DNA of 64,000 nucleotides from an uncultured Olsenella sp. (GTDB taxonomy: Bacteria > Actinomycetota > Coriobacteriia > Coriobacteriales > Atopobiaceae), in NCBI GenBank assembly GCA_934660915.1, contig CAKUIF010000002.1, positions 186,001-250,000 on the forward strand, given 5' to 3'. Under the pieces are notes generated by a model. The model searched no databases. It was not told where the DNA came from and saw nothing but the letters and a program-made list of their open reading frames with translations. Made by a program: the position numbers and the translations under genes. Below are positions 17,802 to 26,060 of the stretch, one piece after another (the first letter of the stretch is position 1; each line of letters starts with the position of its first letter).

Positions 17802-17830
17802 GCCCAGCCTGTCTAGGGGAGGAGCTGGGC
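17802..17830 (-). terminator. Hairpin overlapping the end of the WYL gene
   Basis: GCCCAGC (17802-17808) pairs with GCTGGGC (17824-17830). It lies between convergent genes and includes the WYL stop codon (17813-17815). The loop contains CTGTCTAG, similar to the CAGCCTGTCTGA repeat family. On the minus strand a short T-rich stretch lies beyond it. Confidence 0.4.
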
Positions 17831-18733
17831 GCGGGCGTAAGCGACGATGGCGGCGCAGAGCTCCGGGTCGGTCGTGTGAGCGCCGGCGCCGCAGCCGGCG
17901 AGCTGGCGGACGAGCCAATCGCCGCCGTAGTAGGGGATGGTCCCTCGCGCCCGCCCGAGGTTCTCGTCGCGCTGCGTGAGCTCGAGGCCAGGCCATACAA
18001 ACAGGTCAAGAAGCCCGAGGTCGGAGAACTCAACCTCAACCGTGCGGGGTCCGTGGCCGTCATCTGCGCTCGGCGGCTGCTCGCATGCACCCCGCCGCGC
18101 CGCCTTGACCTGCGACATGCGGTCGATCCTGAAGGTTCTCTGGCCCCCGTGCTCGAGGTCGCAGCACTCGAGATACCACAGCCCTTCTTCCTCGGTGAGC
18201 TTCTGCGGTCTCACGCGCCTGCGCTCCGGGGTGCTCGTTGCGTCCTTGAGGTAAGAGAACTCGAGGTCGTCCAAGGAGGCGATGGCCGCCGAGCACGCGG
18301 CGAGGTTTCCTGCTGCCGCGGCGTCCGGCGCGTGCGAGAGCACGCGGTCAAGAAGCGCCTCGTCGACGCCGCCCGCCGCGAGCGCGCCCTGGAGCTTTTG
18401 CCTCAAAGGGTTGTCCTCGGCCACGCCGAGTCGCCGCAGCGCGCAGAGCAGGGCAAAGGTCTCGCTGGCATCAAGGCGAAGCGCTCGGGCGCCGTGGCCC
18501 CCGGCGCCGATGGCGATGCCGTCGATGTCCTCGTAGGCGCACAGCCCCTCCGGGTCGGAGGCCACGTTCTCGAGCAGCAAGAAGAGCTTCTGTGCCTGCT
18601 CGTGCCCGCAGCCGAGCCGGCGCTCGATCGCCTCGACGCTCACGTAGTCGCCCGGCTCCGAGAGCGAGGAGGCGAGCTCAAGGAGGCTTCGCGTGACGTC
18701 GCCCGCCCCTCGGCGGCCCTTATTCGTTGGCAT
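17813..18733 (-). CDS. WYL-domain transcription factor, second of an overlapping pair
   Basis: 306 residues. The N-terminal region (DVTRSLLELASSLSE, then VSVEAIERRLGCGHEQAQKLFLLLENV) looks like a winged-helix DNA-binding domain. The middle and C-terminal region has the WYL-type strands: FSYLKDATST, LTEEEGLWYLECCD (WYL core at LWYLEC) and RTFRIDRMSQV. I chose the start MPTNKG at 18733, whose coding region overlaps the upstream WYL gene by 14 bases. The pair resembles PafB-PafC, which act together as a DNA-damage regulator in other actinobacteria. No proteasome or Pup genes are visible, so the target is open. Confidence 0.8.
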   Translation of the reverse strand: MPTNKGRRGAGDVTRSLLELASSLSEPGDYVSVEAIERRLGCGHEQAQKLFLLLENVASDPEGLCAYEDIDGIAIGAGGHGARALRLDASETFALLCALRRLGVAEDNPLRQKLQGALAAGGVDEALLDRVLSHAPDAAAAGNLAACSAAIASLDDLEFSYLKDATSTPERRRVRPQKLTEEEGLWYLECCDLEHGGQRTFRIDRMSQVKAARRGACEQPPSADDGHGPRTVEVEFSDLGLLDLFVWPGLELTQRDENLGRARGTIPYYGGDWLVRQLAGCGAGAHTTDPELCAAIVAYARAQLLP

Positions 18734-19700
18734 GGCAGGCCTCCTTAAGGCACTTCTTCCAAGATTCGACGAGCTCAGACGGCTCCATGGGACGGATTGC
18801 CTGGGCTGCTGCCCATCTGGCGGCATCGTCCACATCGCTCACGTCGACCGTCCACACGATGCCCTTCTTGCCGTTTGTCACCGCGCCGCTTTGCAGGCAG
18901 GAGGTCGATAGGGCTTCACGTCTGTTTTCCGGCACAAAGAAGCGCGCCGTGCACGTCGTCGGCCCGATCTGGAATGGGAGCAGCAGGTAATCGGCGATAT
19001 CAAAGCCCTCGGGGACGACCGCCTCGCGCGTCGTCTCGCGAGCCGACTCGATTCTGTCGAGGCGAAGCGTCCTGCGCCTCGTCGTCGTGCCGCCCACGCC
19101 CTCCTCGATGAAATCGCCCACGACGTAGCCGCGCCCGCGGCAGGGGAACGTGCCGTACGGGGCGAAGTCTCGCTTGCTTACGGTTCCCTTGGCGTCGCGG
19201 TACGTCACGTTGACGACGTGGCCTCGGTCGATGCAGCTAAGGACGGTCTGCGAGGCGCGGCTGCGCTCGGCAGGAGATGCGCGCACGGCCTGGTCGGGGT
19301 CGCCGAAGGTCCGGTCGATCTTCGCGAGCGCGTGGCGCAGCGCCTCCCCGTGGGTGAATCCGTGGTCCTCGAGCAGCGGCTGGCAGGCGACGTCGAGCGC
19401 GATGGCCTCAAGTGGGGAGAGCTCGGCCGCGCTGGCGAAGGAGGCGTTGGCATCGATCTCCCAGGCCTTCTCGCCGTCGCGCCAGCCGGCGTCGCGCACC
19501 AGCACGCCGGCCGTGGCGAGCAGCTCGCGGTCCCGGGCGAAGGTCTTTCTGCGGTTCGCCTCCCCGAGCTCGGCATAAAAGCGCTCGTAGATGGCTGCGG
19601 TGCCCACAGGATACCTTGCCCCCATGAGGAAGGTCGCGAGGGTCGCCGCGCGCTCGGCGCGCCGCTCGTCCTCGGTGAAGCCTGAACTGGTTCGTGCCAT
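18720..19700 (-). CDS. WYL-domain transcription factor, first of an overlapping pair
   Basis: 326 residues. N-terminal winged helix (RAERAATLATFLMGARYPVG, then IYERFYAELGEANRRKTFARDRELL). The WYL half contains VVNVTYRDAKGTVSKRDFAPY, RGRGYVVGDF and RTLRLDRIES. WYL domains sense single-stranded nucleic acid or nucleotide-like ligands and activate transcription. The stop codon lies inside the start region of the next WYL gene, so the two are translationally coupled. The gene is divergent from the M28-like gene at 19872. The ATG at 19700 has GGGGG upstream on the minus strand. Confidence 0.82.
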   Translation of the reverse strand: MARTSSGFTEDERRAERAATLATFLMGARYPVGTAAIYERFYAELGEANRRKTFARDRELLATAGVLVRDAGWRDGEKAWEIDANASFASAAELSPLEAIALDVACQPLLEDHGFTHGEALRHALAKIDRTFGDPDQAVRASPAERSRASQTVLSCIDRGHVVNVTYRDAKGTVSKRDFAPYGTFPCRGRGYVVGDFIEEGVGGTTTRRRTLRLDRIESARETTREAVVPEGFDIADYLLLPFQIGPTTCTARFFVPENRREALSTSCLQSGAVTNGKKGIVWTVDVSDVDDAARWAAAQAIRPMEPSELVESWKKCLKEACHANE

Positions 19701-19871
19701 GCGCGCCCCCCGTAATTAGGCGCCGAAACCTCGGCGGCTCAACGTAAAATACCCAACATACGCCGACGGAGACGTGCTCAACCCGTGAACAGGCCATCCA
19801 AGACGTATACTCTTTTGATTGTATGCACCAATCTTTTTGCTCGCTCACTAGACTCGCCGAAGGATCTCACA

Positions 19872-22628
19872 ATGGCCATGACACACGACTACATGGACTA
19901 TCTCAATGAGAAGGTGGGCATTTGCCCCGCCGGCAGCCAAGAGGAGCTCCAAGCGGCCGACACCATTGCCGACCTCATGCGCCAGCACGATGTCGAGCCG
20001 AGTATCGAGGAGTTCGACGCAAAGTCGTTCGGCGGTACCGTGGCCGCCCTTTTGTATGCGCTGATGTTCGTGGGCATCGTCCTCGGGGGCATCGGCGTCT
20101 CCGTGCTCACGGTCATCGGGTTTGTGCTCGCCGTCGGTCCCGCCGCGCTCTTTATCCTCAAGTACTTCGGGCATGACTTCATCTCGCCGCTTGGCCCGAC
20201 CACGCGCAGCCAGAACGTCGTGGCCTTCCACAAGGCTTGCGGCCCCAACGTCATCAAGGGCAACCGCCCCATCGTGATCGTGGCCCACTACGACTCCCCG
20301 CACGAGAACGTGCTGCGCACCTCGCCGGTGGCGCCCTACATTCCTCTGATCTGGCGTGTGTCCAAGTACTGCGTCCTCGTGGTCGGCGTGTGCATGCTGT
20401 TCCAGCCCCTCGCGTTCCTCCCCGAGGTCTTCCGCCGCTTCTTGTGGGTTATCGGCATCCTCGCCGCGCTGCCCCTCGCCGTCCTCGGCGTGACCGGTGT
20501 GCTCGAGCACTTCTCCGACTGCACCGACGGTGCCAACGACAACAAGTCCGGCGTCGCAGCCATGCTCGGCGTGCTCGAGAACGTGCGCCCCTCCGGCCTG
20601 GAGAGCGTCCACGGCGTAGAGACCGTCGACGACGCCGTTGAGGCCATGCAGCAGGCGGCCGAGGCCGCAGCCGCCCCCGCCGCTCAGCCCGAGCTTCCGG
20701 TCGAGGACTTCGCGGCCGAGCAGTATGGCGAGCCCGCGTCCGCTCCAGCGCCGGAGCCCGTCGCGCCCACGCCTGTCCCCGTGGAGACCTACGGTGTCCG
20801 CCACGGCGCCGACGTCGTGAAGAGCCTCGGCATGCTTCCCGAGGGCTGCGAGGTCGAGTACGTGCAGCCCGAGCCGGTAGTCGTCGCTGCCCCGGCGCCG
20901 GTCGCCTCGCCTGAGCCCGCCCGTCCCGCTGCTCGTACGCTCATCGCCCCCACTCCGGTCGCCGCAGACTTTACCGCCTCTGAGGACGATCAGGAGCCTG
21001 AGTTCGCGCCTCTTTCCAACGACAGCTTTGACGTCGAGGCGCCCGCTCCGTACACGGAGGACAAGCCGTCGCCCGTCGAGTCGGTCCTCAGTTTCTTCCG
21101 CAGCGCGAAGGACCGCATCGTCTCGGCCGGTAAGTCCGCCGGACAGATGATCGAGTCGCGCCGCGCCGCCGATGGCGAGCAGGGTGACTCCCCGGCCGAC
21201 GACATCCCCGTCGCCGAGTACGAGGAGCTCGGGGACGAGCAGCCCGTCGATTCCGCCGACGTTTCCGCGGCGATGCCCACCGACAACCTCATCCCCTTCG
21301 ACGAGGAACCCGAGAACGGGCAGGAGCCTGAGTTCGAGTCTGAATCCGAGGAGCAGGACGCCCCTTCGACGACCGCCGTCCTCGACGCCGACCAGACCGC
21401 CTCTGCGACCGCGCGTATCGACACCTCCGCGGACGAGACTGCCGAGGTCACGGCTGTGGCATCCCCGCTTCTCGATACCGCCGACCAGCAGCCCGCAGAT
21501 GATGGCAAGAAGGACGGCGAGTCCGGCGATGGCTCCTCCGTCAACTTCGATGGCCTCTCCGACGGCAAGACCCTCGATCCCGACAACACCGGCCTGACGG
21601 CTGAGTCCGACTCCGACGGCACCGCACCCATGCAAGTAGCCGCCGCGCCCAAGCCCGCCGCGCCCGACGACCCCGAGTGGGGCAAGTCGACGTTCCGGCC
21701 GCAGGCAACCGACGTTGCTCGCCGCGCGACGCTCTTCGACCTGCCCGATCCCTCCGCCGCCGGCAACGATCCCTTTGGTACCGACCCCAACGCGCCGAAG
21801 GTCTCCAGCGCCAGCTCTTACGCTGCCCCTCAGGGCGGCGTCGTGACCCAGGATTCCGGCCAGATGCCCGTCCAGCCCGTCGCGGCGAAGTTCGAGACCA
21901 TCAGTGCGCCGAGCCCGGAGGCCGACGCCGAGTTCGAGGCGCTCCGCAGCGCGGACGCCAAGCGCACGGGGGACGGCGTGTTCGGCAAGCTGAAGGGCCT
22001 CTTTGGCTCCTCCGATAAGGCCGACGACTCCGATAAGCCCACCAAGCACGGCGGCTGGAAGGGCGGCGCCGCGCCGCGCGCCGGCCTGCGCATGGTCGAC
22101 GACGACTTCGAGGCGGGCGTGGTCGAGGGCGCTCCGAGCGAGGCCGATTTGCGCGAGGCCGTGCTCGGTCTTGGCGACGACGACCTCATCTCCCACGACA
22201 TCTGGTTCGTTGCCCTCGGCGCGAGCGATTGCGACCACGCCGGCATGCGCGCGTTCCTCGCCGAGCACCGCAAGCAGATCCGAGGCTCGTTCGTCATCAA
22301 CCTCGACTCCGTGGGCGCGGGCGACCTTACTATGCTCTCCCGCGAGGGCCTGCTGATTACCCGCCGCGCCGACCGCCGCATGCTGCGCATGATGAGCACC
22401 ATCGCCAACGACCTGCACATCCCCATGGGTAAGGCCAAGTACGACTGGTCCGCGACCGACGCCACGCCGGCGATGCTCTCGAGCCTGCGCGCTATGACCA
22501 TCATGGGCACTGACGCCTCCGGTTTCCGTGCCCTCTCCTGCACGCCCGACGACGTCCCCGAGAACGTCGTCCCCGAGCAGGCCGTCGCCGTCGCCGAGGC
22601 CGTCACCGAGCTCATCCGCCGCAGCTAG
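19872..22628 (+). CDS. M28-peptidase-like membrane protein with a giant low-complexity insertion
   Basis: 918 residues. The first half is M28-like: IVIVAHYDSPHE gives the metal ligand His139, and GANDNKSGVAAML gives Asp223. Two pairs of membrane helices (about 55-100 and 165-212) interrupt this half. Residues ~245-760 are a Pro/Ala/Glu/Asp/Ser-rich insertion with no visible fold. The second half resumes at HDIWFVALGASDCDHAGM and NLDSVGAG (Asp812). Where active M28 enzymes carry the catalytic Glu-Glu pair after the FVALG strand, this protein has Ser785-Asp786. It may therefore be inactive or altered. The start is ATG 19872 behind AAGGAT; an in-frame ATG at 19785 lacks a ribosome site. Confidence 0.75.
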   Translation: MAMTHDYMDYLNEKVGICPAGSQEELQAADTIADLMRQHDVEPSIEEFDAKSFGGTVAALLYALMFVGIVLGGIGVSVLTVIGFVLAVGPAALFILKYFGHDFISPLGPTTRSQNVVAFHKACGPNVIKGNRPIVIVAHYDSPHENVLRTSPVAPYIPLIWRVSKYCVLVVGVCMLFQPLAFLPEVFRRFLWVIGILAALPLAVLGVTGVLEHFSDCTDGANDNKSGVAAMLGVLENVRPSGLESVHGVETVDDAVEAMQQAAEAAAAPAAQPELPVEDFAAEQYGEPASAPAPEPVAPTPVPVETYGVRHGADVVKSLGMLPEGCEVEYVQPEPVVVAAPAPVASPEPARPAARTLIAPTPVAADFTASEDDQEPEFAPLSNDSFDVEAPAPYTEDKPSPVESVLSFFRSAKDRIVSAGKSAGQMIESRRAADGEQGDSPADDIPVAEYEELGDEQPVDSADVSAAMPTDNLIPFDEEPENGQEPEFESESEEQDAPSTTAVLDADQTASATARIDTSADETAEVTAVASPLLDTADQQPADDGKKDGESGDGSSVNFDGLSDGKTLDPDNTGLTAESDSDGTAPMQVAAAPKPAAPDDPEWGKSTFRPQATDVARRATLFDLPDPSAAGNDPFGTDPNAPKVSSASSYAAPQGGVVTQDSGQMPVQPVAAKFETISAPSPEADAEFEALRSADAKRTGDGVFGKLKGLFGSSDKADDSDKPTKHGGWKGGAAPRAGLRMVDDDFEAGVVEGAPSEADLREAVLGLGDDDLISHDIWFVALGASDCDHAGMRAFLAEHRKQIRGSFVINLDSVGAGDLTMLSREGLLITRRADRRMLRMMSTIANDLHIPMGKAKYDWSATDATPAMLSSLRAMTIMGTDASGFRALSCTPDDVPENVVPEQAVAVAEAVTELIRRS

Positions 22629-22630
22629 AA

Positions 22631-22734
22631 CTGGGACAAAAGGGACGGGGGATTTTGTCCCAAATTGTGTAGCCGCCATGGAGCAAGAGGCGGAGCCGGT
22701 TTTGGGACAAAATCCCCCGTCCCTTTTGTCCCAG
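22631..22734. repeat. Perfect 34-bp inverted repeat with self-complementary arms
   Basis: Positions 22631-22664 are the exact reverse complement of 22701-22734, with a 36-base centre. Each arm also folds on itself, because GGGACAAAA at its start pairs with TTTTGTCCC near its end. The RNA or DNA can thus form one long hairpin or two short ones. It lies between the M28-like gene and tRNA-Gly. The arm style (two self-complementary arms facing each other) is like REP/BIME elements moved by RAYT transposases in other bacteria. No transposase is present here. Confidence 0.85.
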
Positions 22735-22763
22735 CTGGCCTTGTGGTAGACTCAAAAAGCTAT

Positions 22764-22838
22764 GCGGGCATCGCCAAGTGGTAAGGCATCAGCTTCCCAA
22801 GCTGACATCCGCGGGTTCGAGTCCCGTTGCCCGCTCCA
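22764..22838 (+). tRNA. tRNA-Gly (CCC)
   Basis: Acceptor stem GCGGGCA/TGCCCGC. The anticodon stem TCAGC/GCTGA with loop TTCCCAA gives CCC. TTCGAGT T loop, encoded CCA at 22836-22838. Confidence 0.97.
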
Positions 22839-22846
22839 TGCAATTC

Positions 22847-22873
22847 AAAAGAGCCGCGAAAGCGGCTCTTTTT
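22847..22873 (+). terminator. Rho-independent terminator of tRNA-Gly
   Basis: Stem AAAAGAGCCGC/GCGGCTCTTTT (11 bp) with a GAAA loop and a T run at 22869-22873. Confidence 0.9.
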
Positions 22874-22927
22874 ATGTTGCGGTTGGGTATACGAACAACG
22901 CACGTCAAATGCCGAAAGGAACAAAAC

Positions 22928-24211
22928 ATGCCGTCTATCCCCATGACCGACGAGGAGTGCCGCATCGCGACGGCCGCCCTCTCCGATCAGCTCGACCTCT
23001 ACGCCAACCTCCTCATCAAGAAGGGCGTTGCCCTGAAGTCCGGTCAGGAGCTCGTGGTCGAGGCCCCCGTCGAACGCGCCGACTTCGCGCGCCGCGTGGC
23101 CGACCGCGCCTACCGCGCCGGCGCCGGTCACGTGACCGTGATCTGGCACGACGACGCCGTGACCCGCCTTACCTACGAAAACGTCGAGACTGAGTGGTTC
23201 AAGACCACCCCGTCCTGGCAGGTCGAGCAGCTCAACAGCCTTGCCGAGGCCGGAGCCGCGTTCCTCTTCCTCGAGGGCAGCGATCCTTCTTCCCTCAAGG
23301 GCATCGATCCCGCCAAGCCCGCCGCCGCCCGCAAGGCGCGCAACACCCAGTGTCGCTCGTTCCGCGACGGCATGGACTTCGGCCGCAACGTCTGGTGCAT
23401 CGCCGGCGTTCCCGTGGCCGCATGGGCCCGCGAGGTCTTCCCCGGGATGTCCGACGCCGAGGCCGTCTACCGCCTGTGGAACCTGATCCTGGCGACCTCC
23501 CGCGCCGACGGCGAGGATCCCGAGAGCGCCTGGGAGACCCACAACGCCTCCTTCGAGAAGACTAAGCGCTGGCTCAACCAGCACCACTTCGACGCCCTGC
23601 GCTACCGCTCCTCCAACGGCACCGACTTTACGGTGGGCCTGACCGCGGGCCACATCTGGGACGGCGGCGCCGGTCGCACCGTCACGGGCACGTCCTTCTT
23701 CCCCAACATCCCGACCGAGGAGGTCTTTACCTCCCCGGACCGCAACCGCGCGGACGGCGTGGTCTACTCCGCCATGCCCCTTGTCCACTCCGGTCAGGTC
23801 ATCGATAAGTTTTGGATGCGCTTCGAGGGCGGCCGCGTCGTCGAGTTCGACGCTGAGCAGGGTCGCGAGTGCCTGCGCAGCATCATCGAGGCCGACGAGA
23901 ACAGCGCACGCCTCGGCGAGGTCGCGCTTGTCTCCAAGAACACCCCGATCCGCCAGAGCAAGACGCTCTTCTTCGACACGCTCTACGACGAGAACGCGAG
24001 CTGCCACCTGGCACTCGGCATGGGCTTCCCCGAGTGCGTCGAGGGCGGCCTCGACGTCGATAAGGACGGGCTTTTGGCCATGGGCGTGAACCAAAGCTCC
24101 ACGCACGTGGACTTCATGATCGGCTCCGACGACCTCAACATCTGGGGTCTGGACGCCGACGGCACCGAGACGCCCGTCTTTGTGGGCGGCCAGTGGGCTT
24201 GGGAGGAGTAG
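22928..24211 (+). CDS. M29 family metallo-aminopeptidase
   Basis: 427 residues. The overall layout matches aminopeptidase T/PepS (M29): an N-terminal domain starting with LDLYANLLIKKGVALKSGQ, the GHVTVIWHDD region, and a C-terminal catalytic half. That half carries FFPNIPTEEVFTSPDR, the metal ligand run GEVALVSKNTPI, TLFFDTLYDENASCHLALG and SSTHVDFMIGS. All the usual acidic and His ligands appear present. It releases N-terminal amino acids from peptides in the cytoplasm. The start is ATG 22928 with AAAGGA upstream; it stands alone between two tRNA genes. Confidence 0.9.
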   Translation: MPSIPMTDEECRIATAALSDQLDLYANLLIKKGVALKSGQELVVEAPVERADFARRVADRAYRAGAGHVTVIWHDDAVTRLTYENVETEWFKTTPSWQVEQLNSLAEAGAAFLFLEGSDPSSLKGIDPAKPAAARKARNTQCRSFRDGMDFGRNVWCIAGVPVAAWAREVFPGMSDAEAVYRLWNLILATSRADGEDPESAWETHNASFEKTKRWLNQHHFDALRYRSSNGTDFTVGLTAGHIWDGGAGRTVTGTSFFPNIPTEEVFTSPDRNRADGVVYSAMPLVHSGQVIDKFWMRFEGGRVVEFDAEQGRECLRSIIEADENSARLGEVALVSKNTPIRQSKTLFFDTLYDENASCHLALGMGFPECVEGGLDVDKDGLLAMGVNQSSTHVDFMIGSDDLNIWGLDADGTETPVFVGGQWAWEE

Positions 24212-24226
24212 GGGAGACCTGCCGCT

Positions 24227-24255
24227 TTGGCCCGAAGCCCCGGTCGTGTTAGAAT
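24227..24255 (+). promoter_or_regulatory. Promoter of tRNA-Lys
   Basis: -35 box TTGGCC (24227-24232) and -10 box TAGAAT (24250-24255) are separated by 17 bases. The tRNA begins 15 bases downstream. Confidence 0.6.
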
Positions 24256-24269
24256 CTAAAACCGCATAA

Positions 24270-24345
24270 GCGCCGTTAGCTCAGCTGGTAGAGCAGGGGA
24301 CTTTTAATCCCAAGGTCCAGGGTTCGAAACCCTGACGGCGCACCA
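24270..24345 (+). tRNA. tRNA-Lys (TTT)
   Basis: Acceptor stem GCGCCGT/ACGGCGC. The anticodon loop CTTTTAA gives TTT. GGTTCGAAACC T arm, encoded CCA at 24343-24345. Confidence 0.97.
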
Positions 24346-24355
24346 CCGAATTTAC

Positions 24356-24393
24356 CCGGCCCGTGGCGCGCATAGTCGCCGCGGGCCGGTTTT
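24356..24393 (+). terminator. Rho-independent terminator of tRNA-Lys
   Basis: CCGGCCCG (24356-24363) pairs with CGGGCCGG (24382-24389), with GGCG/CGCC continuing inside, followed by TTTT. Confidence 0.85.
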
Positions 24394-24457
24394 GCCTGCC
24401 CCCGCCGCGCTTATCCAAGGCCGATTGTTTCCAAAGGGAATCAAACCGCAACGTCAC

Positions 24458-24487
24458 TTGCGCACTTCTTGCCAACGGGCCTATAGT
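24458..24487 (+). promoter_or_regulatory. Candidate promoter for the argG leader transcript
   Basis: TTGCGC (24458-24463) and TATAGT (24482-24487) are separated by 18 bases. A start near 24494 would give an argG leader of about 300 bases containing the small ORF at 24559. Confidence 0.45.
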
Positions 24488-24506
24488 CGGACTCGTTGAT
24501 TGCAGC

Positions 24507-24646
24507 CCCGCGCACATATCGCGGGCCACTAGTCTTTAGGGGAGGCGAAAGAAGCCAAATGATGCGCCACAGCGCTGTTTCGAGCCAGCTGCTCGCCTCT
24601 TTCCCCATGAACCGACGCCAGAACCGACGAATTTAGCCCGCGATGT
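24507..24646 (+). promoter_or_regulatory. Mutually exclusive pairings around the arginine leader ORF
   Basis: CCCGCG (24507-24512) can pair with CGCGGG (24520-24525). The same right arm, extended to 24516-24526, is complementary to 24636-24646 over 11 positions (one G-U pair). That downstream segment begins at the last base of the leader stop codon. A ribosome stalled on the Arg codons would cover the downstream segment, so the two pairings could be exchanged. No terminator with a T tract is visible, so control could be at translation instead. Confidence 0.4.
24559..24636 (+). CDS. Candidate arginine-sensing leader peptide upstream of argG
   Basis: A 25-residue ORF (ATG 24559, TAG 24634-24636) in the long leader of argG. 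Five of 25 residues are arginine, and its last nine are MNRRQNRRI with two Arg-Arg pairs. Three of those four closing Arg codons are CGA, which is unusual here because neighbouring genes use CGC. AGGGGAGG lies 14 bases and AGAAG four bases upstream of the start. Arg-rich peptides before arginine genes are the expected signature of ribosome-mediated attenuation. A second short ORF from 24642 lacks a ribosome site. Translation is not proven by sequence alone. Confidence 0.5.
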   Translation: MMRHSAVSSQLLASFPMNRRQNRRI

Positions 24647-24791
24647 CGCGTGCGCTGCGCATTTGTCTTCTCGGCGTTCCCGCCAAAGATGAGCTATCCG
24701 CAACGTCCGGCATCGTCGGGTGTTGTGCTCTGCTGTGACTAACCTGCGTCAACTCAAATCCGTGCATTAAGCCAACGAAAGGAATCGAAAA

Positions 24792-26021
24792 ATGGCTGAG
24801 AAGGAAAAGGTCGTCCTCGCGTACTCCGGCGGTCTGGACACGTCCGTCATCGTCAAGTGGCTCCAGGTCGAGAAGGGCCTCGACGTCGTCGCTATCTGCG
24901 GCAACGTGGGCCAGGACGAGAAGGACCTCACCTGGATCGAGAAGAAGGCCCTCGACATGGGCGCCATCCACTCCGAGGCCGTCGATATGCGCGAGGAGTA
25001 CGCCGAGAAGTACCTCTCGCACGCCATCAAGGCCAACGCCAAGTACCAGAAGGTCTACCCGCTGCTCTCCGCGCTCTCCCGCCCGCTGATCTCCAAGCAC
25101 ATCGTGGACATCGCGCACGCCACCGGCGCCAAGTACGTCGCCCACGGCTGCACCGGCAAGGGCAACGACCAGGTCCGCTTCGAGACCGAGATCCGCGCGC
25201 TCGACCCCTCCCTCGAGATCATCGCCCCGGTCCGCGTGTGGGACCTGACCACCCGTGACTCCGAGATGGAGTGGGCCGCCGCCCACGACGTGCCGGTGCC
25301 CGTCACGCACAAGAAGCCCTACTCCATCGACGACAACCTCTGGGGCCGCGCCATCGAGTGCGGCGTGCTCGAGGACACCTGGAACGAGCCGCCCGCGGAC
25401 ATCTGGACGATGACCAACAACCTCGAGGACTGCCCCGCCGAGCCCGAGACCGTCGTCATCTCGTTCGAGAAGGGCCTGCCCGTGGCCCTCAACGGCGAGA
25501 AGATGCCGCTGCTCGACCTCATCATCAAGGCCAACGAGATCGCCGGCCGCAACGGCTACGGCCGCATCGACATGGTTGAGAACCGCGTCGTCGGCATCAA
25601 GTCCCGCGAGTGCTACGAGTGCCCGGGCGCGCTGCTGCTCATCACCGCGCACGAGACCATGGAGCAGATGTGCCTCGACGTGAACACCCAGAAGACCAAG
25701 CGTGAGCTCGACGAGCAGTGGGCCGACCTCGTGTACAACGGCCTGTGGTTCAGCCAGGCCAAGCTCGCCATCGACGCCTACAACGAGTTCTGCTCGCAGT
25801 TCGTCACCGGCGACGTCCGCATCAAGCTCTGCAAGGGCGGCCTGTTTGTCGACGGCATGCGCTCCCCGTACAGCCTCTACGACTACAACCTGGCCACCTA
25901 CGACGAGGGCGACACCTTCGACCACACCGCCTCCCGCGGCTTCATCGCCCTGCACGGCCTCGAGTCCCAGACCTGGTCCAAGGTCCAGGGCCCGAAGTCT
26001 GGCCTCACCTCGGTCGACTAA
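24792..26021 (+). CDS. argG: Argininosuccinate synthase
   Basis: 409 residues, normal length. The ATP pyrophosphatase P-loop VLAYSGGLDTSVIVKWL lies at the N-terminus. It is followed by AHGCTGKGNDQVRFE (citrulline/aspartate site) and SIDDNLWGRAIECG. It joins citrulline and aspartate to form argininosuccinate. The start is ATG 24792 behind AAAGGAATCGAAAA. A ~300-base leader with an Arg-rich small ORF precedes it. The partner gene argH lies 1.6 kb downstream, separated by a nuclease-like gene, whereas the two are normally adjacent. Confidence 0.97.
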   Translation: MAEKEKVVLAYSGGLDTSVIVKWLQVEKGLDVVAICGNVGQDEKDLTWIEKKALDMGAIHSEAVDMREEYAEKYLSHAIKANAKYQKVYPLLSALSRPLISKHIVDIAHATGAKYVAHGCTGKGNDQVRFETEIRALDPSLEIIAPVRVWDLTTRDSEMEWAAAHDVPVPVTHKKPYSIDDNLWGRAIECGVLEDTWNEPPADIWTMTNNLEDCPAEPETVVISFEKGLPVALNGEKMPLLDLIIKANEIAGRNGYGRIDMVENRVVGIKSRECYECPGALLLITAHETMEQMCLDVNTQKTKRELDEQWADLVYNGLWFSQAKLAIDAYNEFCSQFVTGDVRIKLCKGGLFVDGMRSPYSLYDYNLATYDEGDTFDHTASRGFIALHGLESQTWSKVQGPKSGLTSVD

Positions 26022-26036
26022 GGTCGAGCGTTAAGC

Positions 26037-26060
26037 GGGCTTCCTGGCAAGAAGCCCTTT
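26037..26060 (+). terminator. Probable terminator after argG
   Basis: GGGCTTC (26037-26043) pairs with GAAGCCC (26051-26057) around a CTGGCAA loop, followed by TTT. The 3' arm contains the recurrent GGCAAGAAG motif. Confidence 0.6.

Noticed and set aside
24642..24738. A second small ORF (MSRALRICLLG...) in the argG leader
   Set aside because: No ribosome-binding sequence, and its start overlaps the segment that pairs with the upstream hairpin; only the 24559 ORF is Arg-rich at its end.
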